Below, piece after piece: positions 17,000-25,049 of a stretch of 64,000 bases of DNA; position 1 is the first letter of the stretch, and every line of letters starts with the position of its first letter. A program made the translations under genes and the position numbers. The notes under the pieces are model-generated. The model ran no database searches, had not been told where the DNA came from, and worked only from the letters and a program-made list of their open reading frames with translations. Origin of the DNA: Fictibacillus halophilus (lineage in GTDB: Bacteria; Bacillota; Bacilli; Bacillales; Fictibacillaceae); NCBI RefSeq assembly GCF_016401385.1, contig NZ_JAEACF010000001.1, positions 3,286,001 to 3,350,000 of the forward strand. The letters run 5' to 3'.

Positions 17000-18391
17000 T
17001 TATTTACTTTCTGTTAACACCGGTCTGAATCTAGCTGCCGGATGATCGCTAGGCAGCAAAGGTTGTCCGGGTGTGAATAATTTTTCACGCAGGGTGCCCC
17101 TGTTGTACTCTTTTTTGTATAATCCTCTTTCTTGAAGAACGGGTACAACAAGCTCTACAAAAGCTTCTAAATCTCCTGGTGTTACTAGGTGATTTAGGTT
17201 GAAGCCGTCCACGCCAGACTCTTCAAACTGCTTTTGAATGCCATCCGCTACCTCTTCTGGATTGCCGACTATAAAGCTTTTGTCCGGTGATTCGAAGCGA
17301 TTTAAAACCTCTCCCACTGTTAACGGTTTAGGAGCATCCGTAGTGAGCGTAGCGGCTTTATAATGTCCGCCTTCTGTTGATTTATTGTACGAGAATGGAA
17401 GGTCCGGATCTAACTCTTCATACTCAGCAATATCATAACCACTTGCTCCATATTGAGCTTTCGCTGCATCTGCACTCCAAACACTTGCATACGCTTTAAA
17501 CTTTTCCTCCGCTTCTTGTGTCGTTCTTCCTACCACCACGTTTAAGAAAGAAAAGATCTTTATGTTTTCTGGATTTCGACCGTGTTTGATAGCGCGTTTA
17601 CGAATATCATCCGCATAAAAGCGAATTCTCTCAGGCGTCGGGCCACCTACAAAAATACATTCAGCATGCTTTGCTGCAAAGTCTCGACCACGCTCAGACG
17701 TTCCCGCTTGGTAAATCACAGGTGTCCGCTGCAGAGAAGGCTCGCTTAAGTGAGGTCCTTCAACGCTGAAGTATTGCCCTTCATGATTGATCTCATGGAC
17801 TTTTTCAGGATCCACCAGTTTATTGTTTTCAACATCTTCTACAACTGCCTCATCTTCCCAGCTGCTCTCCCAAAGCTTATACGAAACATCTAGGTATTCA
17901 TCCGCGATGTTGTACCGTTCATCGTGCTTGATCATATTCTGCAGTCCAAAATTTCTCGCCGCGTTTGGCAGATAAGAAGTGACTACATTCCATGCGATTC
18001 GTCCATTTGTTAGGTGATCTAGCGTAGAAAAACGACGTGCGTTGCCAAACGGCTGTTCATACGTTGTGCTCACCGTCACAGCAAAAGACAGATTCTCTGT
18101 TACGCTAGCCATAGCCGACACGAGAAGTGCCGGATCGTTTAAAGGCACTTGAAGTCCGTCACGAATAGATGGAGCTTTGCTTTGTTTATAAACGTCGTAA
18201 ACCCCTAACACATCTGCAAAGAATACAGCATCAAACTTGCCTCTTTCTAAAAGCTTCGCATACTCGATCCAATAGTTCAGATCCTTATAACTTCTATGTC
18301 TCTTGTTCTCCGGGTGCTTCCAAAGGCCATGAGAATTGTGCATGGCACTTGTCATCTCGAACGCATTTAACAAAATTTCTTTACTCAACAT
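17000..18391 (-). CDS. FMNH2-dependent monooxygenase, NtaA/SnaA/DszA (luciferase-like) family
   Basis: 463-residue flavin monooxygenase using reduced FMN supplied by a separate reductase. Features of the NtaA/DszA group are the N-terminal LLNAFEM, the FFADVLGVYD segment, the NVVTSYLPNAARNFG region and PVIYQAGTSERGRDFAAKHAECIF. S-box control and the MetQ-like partner suggest oxidation of an organosulfur compound for sulfur supply (inference). The start is ATG at 18391, which has GGAGG 6 bp upstream; the longer 513-codon frame runs through the riboswitch terminator and is not real. First gene of a two-gene operon. Confidence 0.9.
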   Translation of the reverse strand: MLSKEILLNAFEMTSAMHNSHGLWKHPENKRHRSYKDLNYWIEYAKLLERGKFDAVFFADVLGVYDVYKQSKAPSIRDGLQVPLNDPALLVSAMASVTENLSFAVTVSTTYEQPFGNARRFSTLDHLTNGRIAWNVVTSYLPNAARNFGLQNMIKHDERYNIADEYLDVSYKLWESSWEDEAVVEDVENNKLVDPEKVHEINHEGQYFSVEGPHLSEPSLQRTPVIYQAGTSERGRDFAAKHAECIFVGGPTPERIRFYADDIRKRAIKHGRNPENIKIFSFLNVVVGRTTQEAEEKFKAYASVWSADAAKAQYGASGYDIAEYEELDPDLPFSYNKSTEGGHYKAATLTTDAPKPLTVGEVLNRFESPDKSFIVGNPEEVADGIQKQFEESGVDGFNLNHLVTPGDLEAFVELVVPVLQERGLYKKEYNRGTLREKLFTPGQPLLPSDHPAARFRPVLTESK

Positions 18392-18439
18392 ACATTCCTC
18401 CATATCCAATTTTTTGTACCCGCTCCAAGAGAAAATAAA

Positions 18440-18603
18440 AAACCTCTTCGGCAATGAGAAGAGGTTTGAAAATACGTGAAATAAACATACGTATATAGAT
18501 CTCCTCTTATCTTTCAAGCTTTCGCCTGCTGGAATTGGCACAGTCCTAAAAATAGTTGTTGCCGAGGCTTCAAAGGGCCAGTCCCTCCACCTCTCTCGAT
18601 AAG
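18440..18603 (-). promoter_or_regulatory. SAM riboswitch (S-box) of the monooxygenase operon
   Basis: Minus-strand leader with S-box consensus blocks: CTTATCGAGAGAGGTGGAGG, ACTGGCCC, GAAGCCTCGGCAAC, GTGCCAATTCCAGCAGG and closing AGATAAGAGG. The terminator stem AAACCTCTTC/GAAGAGGTTT (18440-18449, 18458-18467) with a T-run ends it, 49 bp before the start codon. SAM binding should end transcription early. Confidence 0.95.
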
Positions 18604-18631
18604 GAATCGAAAATATTCAATTTAGTAACGA

Positions 18632-18660
18632 AATATACAGGAATAAAAATAGCCTGTCAA
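18632..18660 (-). promoter_or_regulatory. Sigma-A promoter of the monooxygenase S-box operon
   Basis: Minus-strand TTGACA (18655-18660), 17-bp spacer, TATATT (18632-18637), about 30 bp before the aptamer. Divergent from the promoter at 18707. Confidence 0.8.
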
Positions 18661-18706
18661 TGGAATTTAGAGAAATAAAATAATTTTCTTAACAATCAGT
18701 TTTTAG

Positions 18707-18736
18707 TTGACAGCGGTTTGCTTTATCCTCTATAGT
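18707..18736 (+). promoter_or_regulatory. Sigma-A promoter of the plus-strand S-box
   Basis: TTGACA (18707-18712), 18-bp spacer, TATAGT (18731-18736), about 25 bp before the aptamer. Confidence 0.8.
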
Positions 18737-18761
18737 GGTGACTAATAATTAAATAATAAAT

Positions 18762-18927
18762 CTTATCAAGAGTCAGGGGAGGAACTGGTCCTACGATCCT
18801 GCAGCAACCGCTTTGTTAAAAGAAAGGTGCTAATTCCAGCAGATGTTTTTAGAATGTCTGATAGATGAGAGAGCGTGTAAGCATATGGAATCTGCGTCCT
18901 CTTTCGTCTTTGAAAGAGGGCTTTTTT
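18762..18927 (+). promoter_or_regulatory. SAM riboswitch (S-box) upstream of the acyl-CoA-dehydrogenase-like gene
   Basis: Consensus blocks CTTATCAAGAGTCAGGGGAGG, ACTGGTCC, GATCCTGCAGCAACC and GGTGCTAATTCCAGCAG, closing P1 near CTGATAGATGAGAG. A terminator CCTCTTTC/GAAAGAGG with six T residues ends at 18927. A copy of the dispersed palindromic repeat lies between it and the gene it should control, 230 bp downstream. Confidence 0.95.
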
Positions 18928-18956
18928 GTGTTTGTTGTTATTAAAAGTAAGTACTT

Positions 18957-19095
18957 GAAAGCTGTTGATTTCCGTTTCAGGTGCTCGCTTTCCGCGGGGC
19001 AGGCGGTGAGCCACATTCGTTCGTTTCACTCTTAAGTGTCTCACCTGCCCACCTGTCCCGCAGGAGTCTCGCACCTTACACTCCAACCAACAAGT
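18957..19095. repeat. Dispersed palindromic repeat, copy 3
   Basis: About 139 bp, full-length form with GCTCGCTTTCCGCGGGGCAG and GCAGGAGTCTCGCACC arms; almost the reverse complement of copy 6. Inserted between an S-box terminator and the next start codon. Confidence 0.9.
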
Positions 19096-19158
19096 CACTG
19101 TAGTATAAAAACTATGTAAACAAAAATCACTACATGATAAAAAAATCAGGAGGGAACC

Positions 19159-20316
19159 ATGAGCTTACCTTTGAGAAAAACCACTGAGATCAATCATTTT
19201 GAAGAAGCGATAAATACCGCTTTAGCACTGAAAGAAATTTTTAAGAATCGGGCAGGTGTTGTAGATCAAGAAGGCGTTTTTCCTTATGAGAACTTTCAAG
19301 ATTTGAAGGATGCAGGCTTTCTTTCTCTTACCATTCCAAAAGAATATGGTGGTAAAGGGTTAAATCTGGTTGAGTTCTTAACGATTCAAGAGCATTTAGC
19401 TGAAGGGGATGCTCCTACTGCTCTTTCTCTTGGGTGGCATTTGGGTACTCTTTTAGAGGCGGCAGAAAACCGGCATTGGAATGGTAACTCGTTCGCTGAT
19501 CTTACCCGGAAAATTGTTGAACAAAAAGCACTCATTAACCTGGCACAAACAGAGCGTGCGACGGGAAGTCCTTCTCGGGGCGGTATTCCTACTACAATTG
19601 CAGTCAAGAAAGCAGACGGATGGTTGATCAACGGAAGCAAAGCTTTTACTTCTATGGCAGAAGCCCTTGATTACTCAATCGTTACAGCTACCCTCTCAGA
19701 AACCAACCATAAAGGATTTTTCTTAGTGAATCATCGGGAAAAAGGAGTTTCTGTAAAAGAGACTTGGGATAGCATCTCGATGAGAGGGACAAAAAGCGAT
19801 GACCTCCTTTTGAAAGACGTTTATGTACCCCAGGAGAACCTTCTCGTTGTTGAAGATGGGAAGAACATCGTTCCTAAAGGCTGGTATTTGCAAGTGCCAG
19901 CTGTATACCTTGGAATTGCAAGAGCCGCGCGAAATTATGCGATTCAATTTGCATCTGAATATAGTCCTAACACTTTATCTGGACCGATCTCAGACGTGCC
20001 AGAAGTGAGAAGAAAGATTGGCAAGATAGAACTTGAGCTATTCCAAGCAAGAACGATTCTGCATGCCGTTGCTGAAAAATGGGTAAACCACCCTGAAGAA
20101 CGGCAGAATCTAGGAACCGAACTCGCTGCCGTTAAGCATTCTGTAACAAACAGTGCGAACAGAGTCGTTGACCTCGCAATGAGAATCGTTGGTGCTCGAA
20201 GTCTTTCTGTACAAAATCCGCTTCAGCGGCACTTTCGCGATGTAAGAGCCGGTCTTCATAATCCACCAACAGATGATGCGATTGTTTATTCGTTAGCAGA
20301 TGCAGCGCTTAAGTAA
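19159..20316 (+). CDS. Acyl-CoA-dehydrogenase-family flavoprotein (YdbM/SfnB/DszC-like)
   Basis: 385 residues with the acyl-CoA dehydrogenase N-terminal helical, middle beta and C-terminal helical domains: IPKEYGGKGLNLVEF, LAQTERATGSPSRGG, and SISMRGTKSDDLLLKDVYVP are diagnostic. S-box-controlled members include B. subtilis YdbM and flavin monooxygenases of the SfnB/DszC type, which act on sulfur compounds rather than fatty acids. The usual catalytic Glu is not evident near GIARAARNY, in line with a monooxygenase role. ATG with AGGAGGG upstream. It probably works with the divergent FMN-dependent monooxygenase (inference). Confidence 0.85.
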   Translation: MSLPLRKTTEINHFEEAINTALALKEIFKNRAGVVDQEGVFPYENFQDLKDAGFLSLTIPKEYGGKGLNLVEFLTIQEHLAEGDAPTALSLGWHLGTLLEAAENRHWNGNSFADLTRKIVEQKALINLAQTERATGSPSRGGIPTTIAVKKADGWLINGSKAFTSMAEALDYSIVTATLSETNHKGFFLVNHREKGVSVKETWDSISMRGTKSDDLLLKDVYVPQENLLVVEDGKNIVPKGWYLQVPAVYLGIARAARNYAIQFASEYSPNTLSGPISDVPEVRRKIGKIELELFQARTILHAVAEKWVNHPEERQNLGTELAAVKHSVTNSANRVVDLAMRIVGARSLSVQNPLQRHFRDVRAGLHNPPTDDAIVYSLADAALK

Positions 20317-20434
20317 TAGAAGTCAACTGACAGATTCATGTTAAACTCAACATTTTTTTGTATGATGAGATTTAAATCACCATAGGTTATTATGGATACA
20401 ATATATTTCCATATTGATAAAAGGTGGTTTACTC

Positions 20435-21217
20435 ATGAGGGCGCTTCTTACATTCACTTATTTACAAGCACTTTCTTGCATCTTTCCAGTCATTATCTTT
20501 GGTGCGTTAGCTCTTTCAAAATTCGTCAGCATTCCGTTCATCCCTCGATACGACTTCATACTTCTTCTTTGTCTCGTCACACAGGTTGCCATGATCGTAA
20601 CGAAACTTGAAACGGTAGATGAACTAAAAGTCATCTGTGTCTTTCACTTGATCGGCCTGGCTCTAGAGCTATTTAAAGTTCATATGGGGTCTTGGAGCTA
20701 TCCTGAAGAAGCCTATTCTAAGATTTACGGTGTACCTCTATACAGTGGTTTTATGTATGCTAGTGTTGCGAGCTATATTTGCCAAAGCTGGCGGAGGCTA
20801 GACCTTCAGATCAAGGGGTGGCCGAATCCCCTCTTTTCTTTCGGGATTTGTGTACTGATCTATTCGAACTTTTTTACCCATCACTACTTGTTTGATGCCA
20901 GATGGATTTTGATTCTGCTTTTATTTCCTATCTTTTATAAAACCGTTGTTCATTATACGATCAACGAACGGGTTTATAAAATGCCAATCCTTCTTTCTTT
21001 TTTGTTGATTGGATTTTTTATCTGGATTGCTGAAAACATCACAACGTTTCTCGGAGCCTGGCAGTACCCCAATCAGGAAGCAGCTTGGTCTCTCGTGCAT
21101 ATTGGTAAGATCAGCTCATGGTTTCTGCTCGTAATCATCAGTATCATTATCGTGGCACAATTAAAACGCATTAAAAGCCACCAAGACGATATTTTTACGC
21201 ATACAAAACACCTTTAA
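20435..21217 (+). CDS. DUF817 integral membrane protein (YoaT-like)
   Basis: 260 residues with about eight hydrophobic helices. Conserved features are LELFKVHMGSWSYPE, GVPLYSGFMYASVASYICQ and WIAENITTFLGAWQYPNQ, typical of DUF817/YoaT proteins, whose function is unknown. The start is ATG at 20435, where AAGGTGG lies 7 bp upstream; the longer frame lacks a site. Monocistronic with a terminator that overlaps its stop codon. Confidence 0.85.
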   Translation: MRALLTFTYLQALSCIFPVIIFGALALSKFVSIPFIPRYDFILLLCLVTQVAMIVTKLETVDELKVICVFHLIGLALELFKVHMGSWSYPEEAYSKIYGVPLYSGFMYASVASYICQSWRRLDLQIKGWPNPLFSFGICVLIYSNFFTHHYLFDARWILILLLFPIFYKTVVHYTINERVYKMPILLSFLLIGFFIWIAENITTFLGAWQYPNQEAAWSLVHIGKISSWFLLVIISIIIVAQLKRIKSHQDDIFTHTKHL

Positions 21218-21246
21218 GTGGCGGTAAGCTTTTTAGGTGTTTTTTT
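21205..21246 (+). terminator. Terminator of the DUF817 gene
   Basis: Stem AAAACACCT/AGGTGTTTT with a long T tract; the 5' arm is inside the last codons. Confidence 0.8.
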
Positions 21247-21347
21247 CTTTGTTAAGATCCTTCTCAAGAAATTTGCATGTTTAAGATGTCCTCTCCATAT
21301 GAATACAGTGATGACGTTTGAACCTTCTATAGAGAGGAGCTCATCAC

Positions 21348-22526
21348 GTGGATAAGAATAATAAAGATCAACAGCAACGAAGACAAATGCAGATTCCGCA
21401 ACCAATTCGCAGTGATGGTGCGGGTGCGACCGACTTAGGACCTCGTGACATTATGCGTGATATACAAAATCCGGATATGTTAGTTTCTCCTGCAACAGAT
21501 GCTGGAACTGTACCGAACTTACGATTTTCCTATTCGGATACACATATGCAATTAAACTTTGGAGGCTGGTCGAGAGAGATTACGGTTCGTGAGCTTCCTG
21601 TCGCAAAGACGCTTGCTGGTGTAAACATGCGTCTGACCCCAGGTGGTGTAAGGGAGCTTCATTGGCACCAAGAAGCGGAGTGGGCTTATATGATTTTAGG
21701 CCGTGCTCGGATTACATCGGTTGATCAAAACGGCCGGAATTTTATCGCCGATGTGGGTGAAGGCGATCTTTGGTACTTCCCTCCCGGCATTCCTCATTCG
21801 ATTCAAGGACTTGAAGAAGGCTGTGAGTTTTTACTAGTATTCGATGATGGGAATTTCTCTGATCTCAGCACATTCTCTATTTCAGATTGGTTTGCACACA
21901 CACCGAAAGAAGTTCTTTCAGCAAACTTCGGTATACCTGAGAGCGCATTTGCGAACATTCCGACTGAACAACGTTATATCTATCAGTCTACCGTTCCGGG
22001 TCCCATTGAAACACAAGCTATAGCTGATCCATATGGAACGGTTCCGTTAAGCTTCACGCACCGCTTAATGGCTCAAAAACCACTCGTTACACCCGGCGGA
22101 ACCGTTCGTATCGTAGATTCTACGAACTTCCCGATCTCACAAAGAATCGCTGCTGCTTTAGTAGAAATAAAACCTGGCGGAATGAGAGAGTTGCATTGGC
22201 ATCCGAATAATGATGAGTGGCAATATTATTTAGCTGGTCAAGGGCGGATGACCGCTTTCGCTGGAAATGGAACGGCACGAACGTTTGACGTAAGAGCTGG
22301 TGATGTGGGATATGTTCCGTTTGCATTCGGTCATTATGTGCAGAATACAGGAAATAAAAGTTTATGGTTTTTAGAAATGTTCAAAAGTGACCGTTTTGCA
22401 GATGTGTCCTTAAACCAATGGATGGCTCTAACACCTAAAGAAATCGTGCAAACGAATGTGAACGCTAGTCCTGAACTCATGAATTCCCTTCGAAAAGAAA
22501 AATGGCCTGTGGTGAAATATGATTAG
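21348..22526 (+). CDS. Bicupin oxalate decarboxylase with non-canonical lid motif
   Basis: 392-residue manganese bicupin converting oxalate to formate and CO2 in OxdC/OxdD relatives. Both metal sites are intact: H105, H107, E111, H150 in the N-terminal cupin and H283, H285, E290, H329 in the C-terminal one, with E343 kept. The active-site lid, SENS in B. subtilis OxdC (E162 being the proton donor), reads SDLS at 171-174, so the Glu is Asp and Asn is Leu. Lid changes in OxdC shift activity between decarboxylase and oxidase. The start is GTG at 21348 with GAGGAG 8 bp upstream. No signal peptide; spore-coat location is possible as for OxdD. Confidence 0.9.
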   Translation: MDKNNKDQQQRRQMQIPQPIRSDGAGATDLGPRDIMRDIQNPDMLVSPATDAGTVPNLRFSYSDTHMQLNFGGWSREITVRELPVAKTLAGVNMRLTPGGVRELHWHQEAEWAYMILGRARITSVDQNGRNFIADVGEGDLWYFPPGIPHSIQGLEEGCEFLLVFDDGNFSDLSTFSISDWFAHTPKEVLSANFGIPESAFANIPTEQRYIYQSTVPGPIETQAIADPYGTVPLSFTHRLMAQKPLVTPGGTVRIVDSTNFPISQRIAAALVEIKPGGMRELHWHPNNDEWQYYLAGQGRMTAFAGNGTARTFDVRAGDVGYVPFAFGHYVQNTGNKSLWFLEMFKSDRFADVSLNQWMALTPKEIVQTNVNASPELMNSLRKEKWPVVKYD

Positions 22527-22554
22527 CTAGGAGTAAACAATGCCACCTTTAAAC

Positions 22555-22590
22555 AGCGATTAGGACCCTCTAATCGCTTTCTTTTATTCT
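22555..22590 (+). terminator. Terminator of the oxalate decarboxylase gene
   Basis: Perfect 9-bp stem AGCGATTAG/CTAATCGCT (22555-22563, 22570-22578) and T-rich tail. Confidence 0.85.
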
Positions 22591-22648
22591 TTCTAGTAAA
22601 ACACCTTCCCCTACACTATTTATATACACCACTTACAACTTGTCCGCA

Positions 22649-22702
22649 TAATCTACTAGTAATAATCTATTAGATTATTCTCTGATCTAGTTTCTAGATT
22701 AG
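22649..22702 (+). promoter_or_regulatory. Cluster of palindromic operator-like sites
   Basis: A perfect 19-bp palindrome AATAATCTATTAGATTATT (22661-22679) is followed 2 bp later by a near-palindrome CTGATCTAG-TTT-CTAGATTAG (22682-22702), and preceded by another ATAATCTA half site at 22649. All share the half site AATCTA/TAGATT. They lie just before the jelly-roll gene; the binding factor is unknown. Confidence 0.5.
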
Positions 22703-22727
22703 AGTGAAAATAGGAGGGAAAGTTTGT

Positions 22728-23225
22728 ATGTACGACCATTATGATCAAAATCCGTACGCACATATGAAACGAGATTGTGAGTGCAAGCATAGAAAGATTC
22801 AGCCTTGCCAAAAAGTTTCCGCATTTAAAGCGGTTAAAGATCTGTTTCAATTTATTTTAGGCTCCACACCAAATCAAGTGATCTATCCCGTAGAAGTTTT
22901 TGATAGCAATAATGAATACAATCCAGACACATCAACGTTTGTTCCAAAGAGCAACGGCATTTATACGTTCACAGCTAGTATTTTTTTGCCGATTTATACA
23001 GGAACACCGTATTCTGCATTCGTTGGCATTCGAGTGAATGGTGAAATTGTTGCAGGTAATCAAGAAACAATTACTTCTCCAAATGCAATCGTAGCTACTT
23101 CATCACTCGTCGAGTTAAGAAGAGGCGATGAGGTTCAAGTAGTCGCTTCAAGCCCATCAGGCGCAACGATTGAAATAGAAGTAAATCCAATCGCCACTCG
23201 ATTTGAGGGCGCAAAGATCGGTTAA
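22728..23225 (+). CDS. C1q/TNF-like jelly-roll protein, possibly spore-surface
   Basis: 165 residues. The N-terminal 30 residues are charged and Cys-rich (MKRDCECKHRKIQPCQ). From about residue 48 the sequence resembles the C1q/TNF-like beta-sandwich found in Bacillus exosporium proteins such as the BclA tip (VFDSNNEYNPDTSTFVPKSNGIYTFTASIF, with a G-I-Y-xF motif, then VNGEIVAG and LRRGDEVQV). No collagen-like repeat or signal peptide. Spore-surface location is inference. The start is ATG at 22728, with GGAGGG 9 bp upstream; the operator-like palindromes lie 25 bp before it. Confidence 0.7.
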   Translation: MYDHYDQNPYAHMKRDCECKHRKIQPCQKVSAFKAVKDLFQFILGSTPNQVIYPVEVFDSNNEYNPDTSTFVPKSNGIYTFTASIFLPIYTGTPYSAFVGIRVNGEIVAGNQETITSPNAIVATSSLVELRRGDEVQVVASSPSGATIEIEVNPIATRFEGAKIG

Positions 23226-23234
23226 GTAACGTTG

Positions 23235-23260
23235 GAAGGTGAAAATATCACCTTCTTTTT
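23235..23260 (+). terminator. Terminator of the jelly-roll gene
   Basis: Stem GAAGGTGA/TCACCTTC followed by TTTTTC. Confidence 0.85.
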
Positions 23261-23355
23261 CATTGTTTCATGTGGAACAATGATTAATATTTTCTATTAG
23301 ATTTTGATAGATAAGGTATAATTTCCTTATAACTATCTCTTTTAGGAGTCATCAT

Positions 23356-24222
23356 ATGGCAGAAAAAAACGTACGCAAATCAAATTACATTCTTCATGCA
23401 AAGAGCGCACAATTTCATTGGGATGGCACTGGACTTCTCTCTATTAAAACCTTTTCGAACGGAAAAGCTTATTACAAAACCAATCGAGGATATTTCGCTG
23501 TTGACGAAGGAAATTACCTGCTACTCAACCAAGGTCCCTACACCATAACCATAGACGAACAAAAAGAAGTAGAATCTTTCTGTGTCTTTTTTCAAGAAGA
23601 TTTTGCAAACGATGTATTTCGCAATCTGTCAGATTCCAACCACCAATTATTAGATGATCCTTTTATAAACAATACATCTGCTTCATTTTTTGAAAGATCC
23701 TATGAACAAAGCCAGATGCTCACTCACCAAATGAGTCTATTAAAATACATGACAAATCAGTACCAAAATGATTCAAGCATATTAGATGAACAATTTCATT
23801 CCATTATGACCACGCTATTAAAAGAACAAATGAAAACCTATAAAGAAATTGATCGTCTAAATTTAGTACGTAAATCGACTCGTGAAGAAATTTATAAACG
23901 GGTCAGCATAGCACATGAATACATAAGAGCCTTTTATGATACAGGACTTACGCTAGATGAGATTGCAGCAATCTCATGCTTATCTCCTAATCATCTGCTA
24001 AGAAATTACTCAAACATTTATAAAAAAACACCCTTTCAGCATATCGCAGAATTAAGGATCGCTAAATCAATAGCATTGCTCAAGACTTCCGAATCCTCAA
24101 TGACTGACATCGCCTATGAAATCGGCTTGAATAACCCTGTTTCATTCAGCAGATTATTTAAACAACATATGGGTATCTCTCCTCTTCAATATCGTAAAAA
24201 GGTGATTTCGGATAAGAAATAG
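23356..24222 (+). CDS. AraC-family transcriptional regulator
   Basis: 288 residues. The C-terminal 100 residues carry the two helix-turn-helices (LTLDEIAAISCLSPNHLLRNYSNIYK and MTDIAYEIGLNNPVSFSRLFKQHMGISPLQYRKK). The N-terminal part has the cupin-like arm (YFAVDEGNYLLLNQGPYTI, VESFCVFFQ). ATG with AGGAG 8 bp upstream. The VOC-family gene starts 52 bp later on the same strand, so the pair is probably one operon, with the regulator sensing or controlling what the VOC protein handles. Confidence 0.88.
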   Translation: MAEKNVRKSNYILHAKSAQFHWDGTGLLSIKTFSNGKAYYKTNRGYFAVDEGNYLLLNQGPYTITIDEQKEVESFCVFFQEDFANDVFRNLSDSNHQLLDDPFINNTSASFFERSYEQSQMLTHQMSLLKYMTNQYQNDSSILDEQFHSIMTTLLKEQMKTYKEIDRLNLVRKSTREEIYKRVSIAHEYIRAFYDTGLTLDEIAAISCLSPNHLLRNYSNIYKKTPFQHIAELRIAKSIALLKTSESSMTDIAYEIGLNNPVSFSRLFKQHMGISPLQYRKKVISDKK

Positions 24223-24274
24223 GTTTCACTACTGGTTTATGATGAAGAAGAAAAATGATAAGGGAGAGATTAAC

Positions 24275-24661
24275 ATGACAATTCAAACTAATGTCATTCA
24301 AAAAGTTGGACAAGTTGCTGTGCCCGTTCTAGATATTAAACGCTCGATACACTTTTATAAAGACGTATTAGGCTTACAACTTCTTTTTAGCACCGATAAT
24401 ATGGCCTTTTTTGATTGTAACGGTCTAAGAATACTTCTAACCCTTCCTGAAAAAGAAGAATTTGCAGGAGCGAGCTCCGTTATATACTTTCATGTAGGAA
24501 ACATAACAGAAGCTTATAAAGAACTTAAGAACAAAGAGATAACCTTCCTAGACTCCCCTCATATCGTCGCTAAGATGGAGAGTACGGAAACATGGATGGT
24601 GTTCTTTAAGGATTCAGAAGGAAATACACACGCTTTGATGAGTGAGGTTGTAACATCATAA
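24275..24661 (+). CDS. VOC-superfamily (glyoxalase/bleomycin-resistance-like) protein
   Basis: 128 residues with two beta-alpha-beta-beta-beta units: QVAVPVLDIKRSIHFYKDVLGLQLLF at the start and MVFFKDSEGNTHALMSE at the end. Metal ligands cannot be fixed by eye. Members include glyoxalases, dioxygenases and drug-binding proteins; substrate unknown. Start ATG at 24275 with AAGGGAGAG upstream rather than the longer frame at 24239. Confidence 0.85.
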   Translation: MTIQTNVIQKVGQVAVPVLDIKRSIHFYKDVLGLQLLFSTDNMAFFDCNGLRILLTLPEKEEFAGASSVIYFHVGNITEAYKELKNKEITFLDSPHIVAKMESTETWMVFFKDSEGNTHALMSEVVTS

Positions 24662-24670
24662 GTTTTTTAG

Positions 24671-24703
24671 AAAAGATGCCTATATACAGAAGGCATCTTT
24701 TTT
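24671..24703 (+). terminator. Terminator of the AraC-VOC operon
   Basis: Stem AAAAGATGCCT/AGGCATCTTTT with a six-T tail. Confidence 0.9.
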
Positions 24704-24740
24704 CTGCTGTAACTTTGCATCGCTTTTCCCTTCATCATTG

Positions 24741-24942
24741 TGAAGTTGGTTGGAGCGTAAGATGCGAGACTCCTCGAAAATTAAACTTCAAATTTTCTTC
24801 GTGCGATGTGTCGCTGCCGTAGCCTTTCTTGTCCTGCTGGATCAGTGGGACAGTTGAGACTCCTAACAGCGCAAAGCGCTAGGAGGCTCAACGCACACCC
24901 CGCGGAAAGCGAGCGATCTGAAGTGGAAACCAACCACTTTCA
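24741..24942. repeat. Dispersed palindromic repeat, copy 4 (reverse orientation, enlarged)
   Basis: About 200 bp. The usual arms (GTTGGTTGGAGCG…CCTGCTGGATCAGTGGGACAG, GGAAAGCGAGCG) are present, but about 60 bp (24778-24830) interrupt the element after GCGAGACTCCTCG, so it is a longer, disrupted copy. It fills most of the 388-bp gap before bceR. Confidence 0.85.
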
Positions 24943-25049
24943 AGAGCTCCGAAGCATATGAAAACCAATTAAGAAATGCACATCCTAGAAAATATCCAAG
25001 TTTTGCTATACACTAAAAAACATATCAAGTAATGATGTGGTGATAAATG

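Noticed and set aside
18392..18541. N-terminal extension of the FMN monooxygenase
   Set aside because: This segment is the S-box terminator; the true ATG at 18391 has its own GGAGG.
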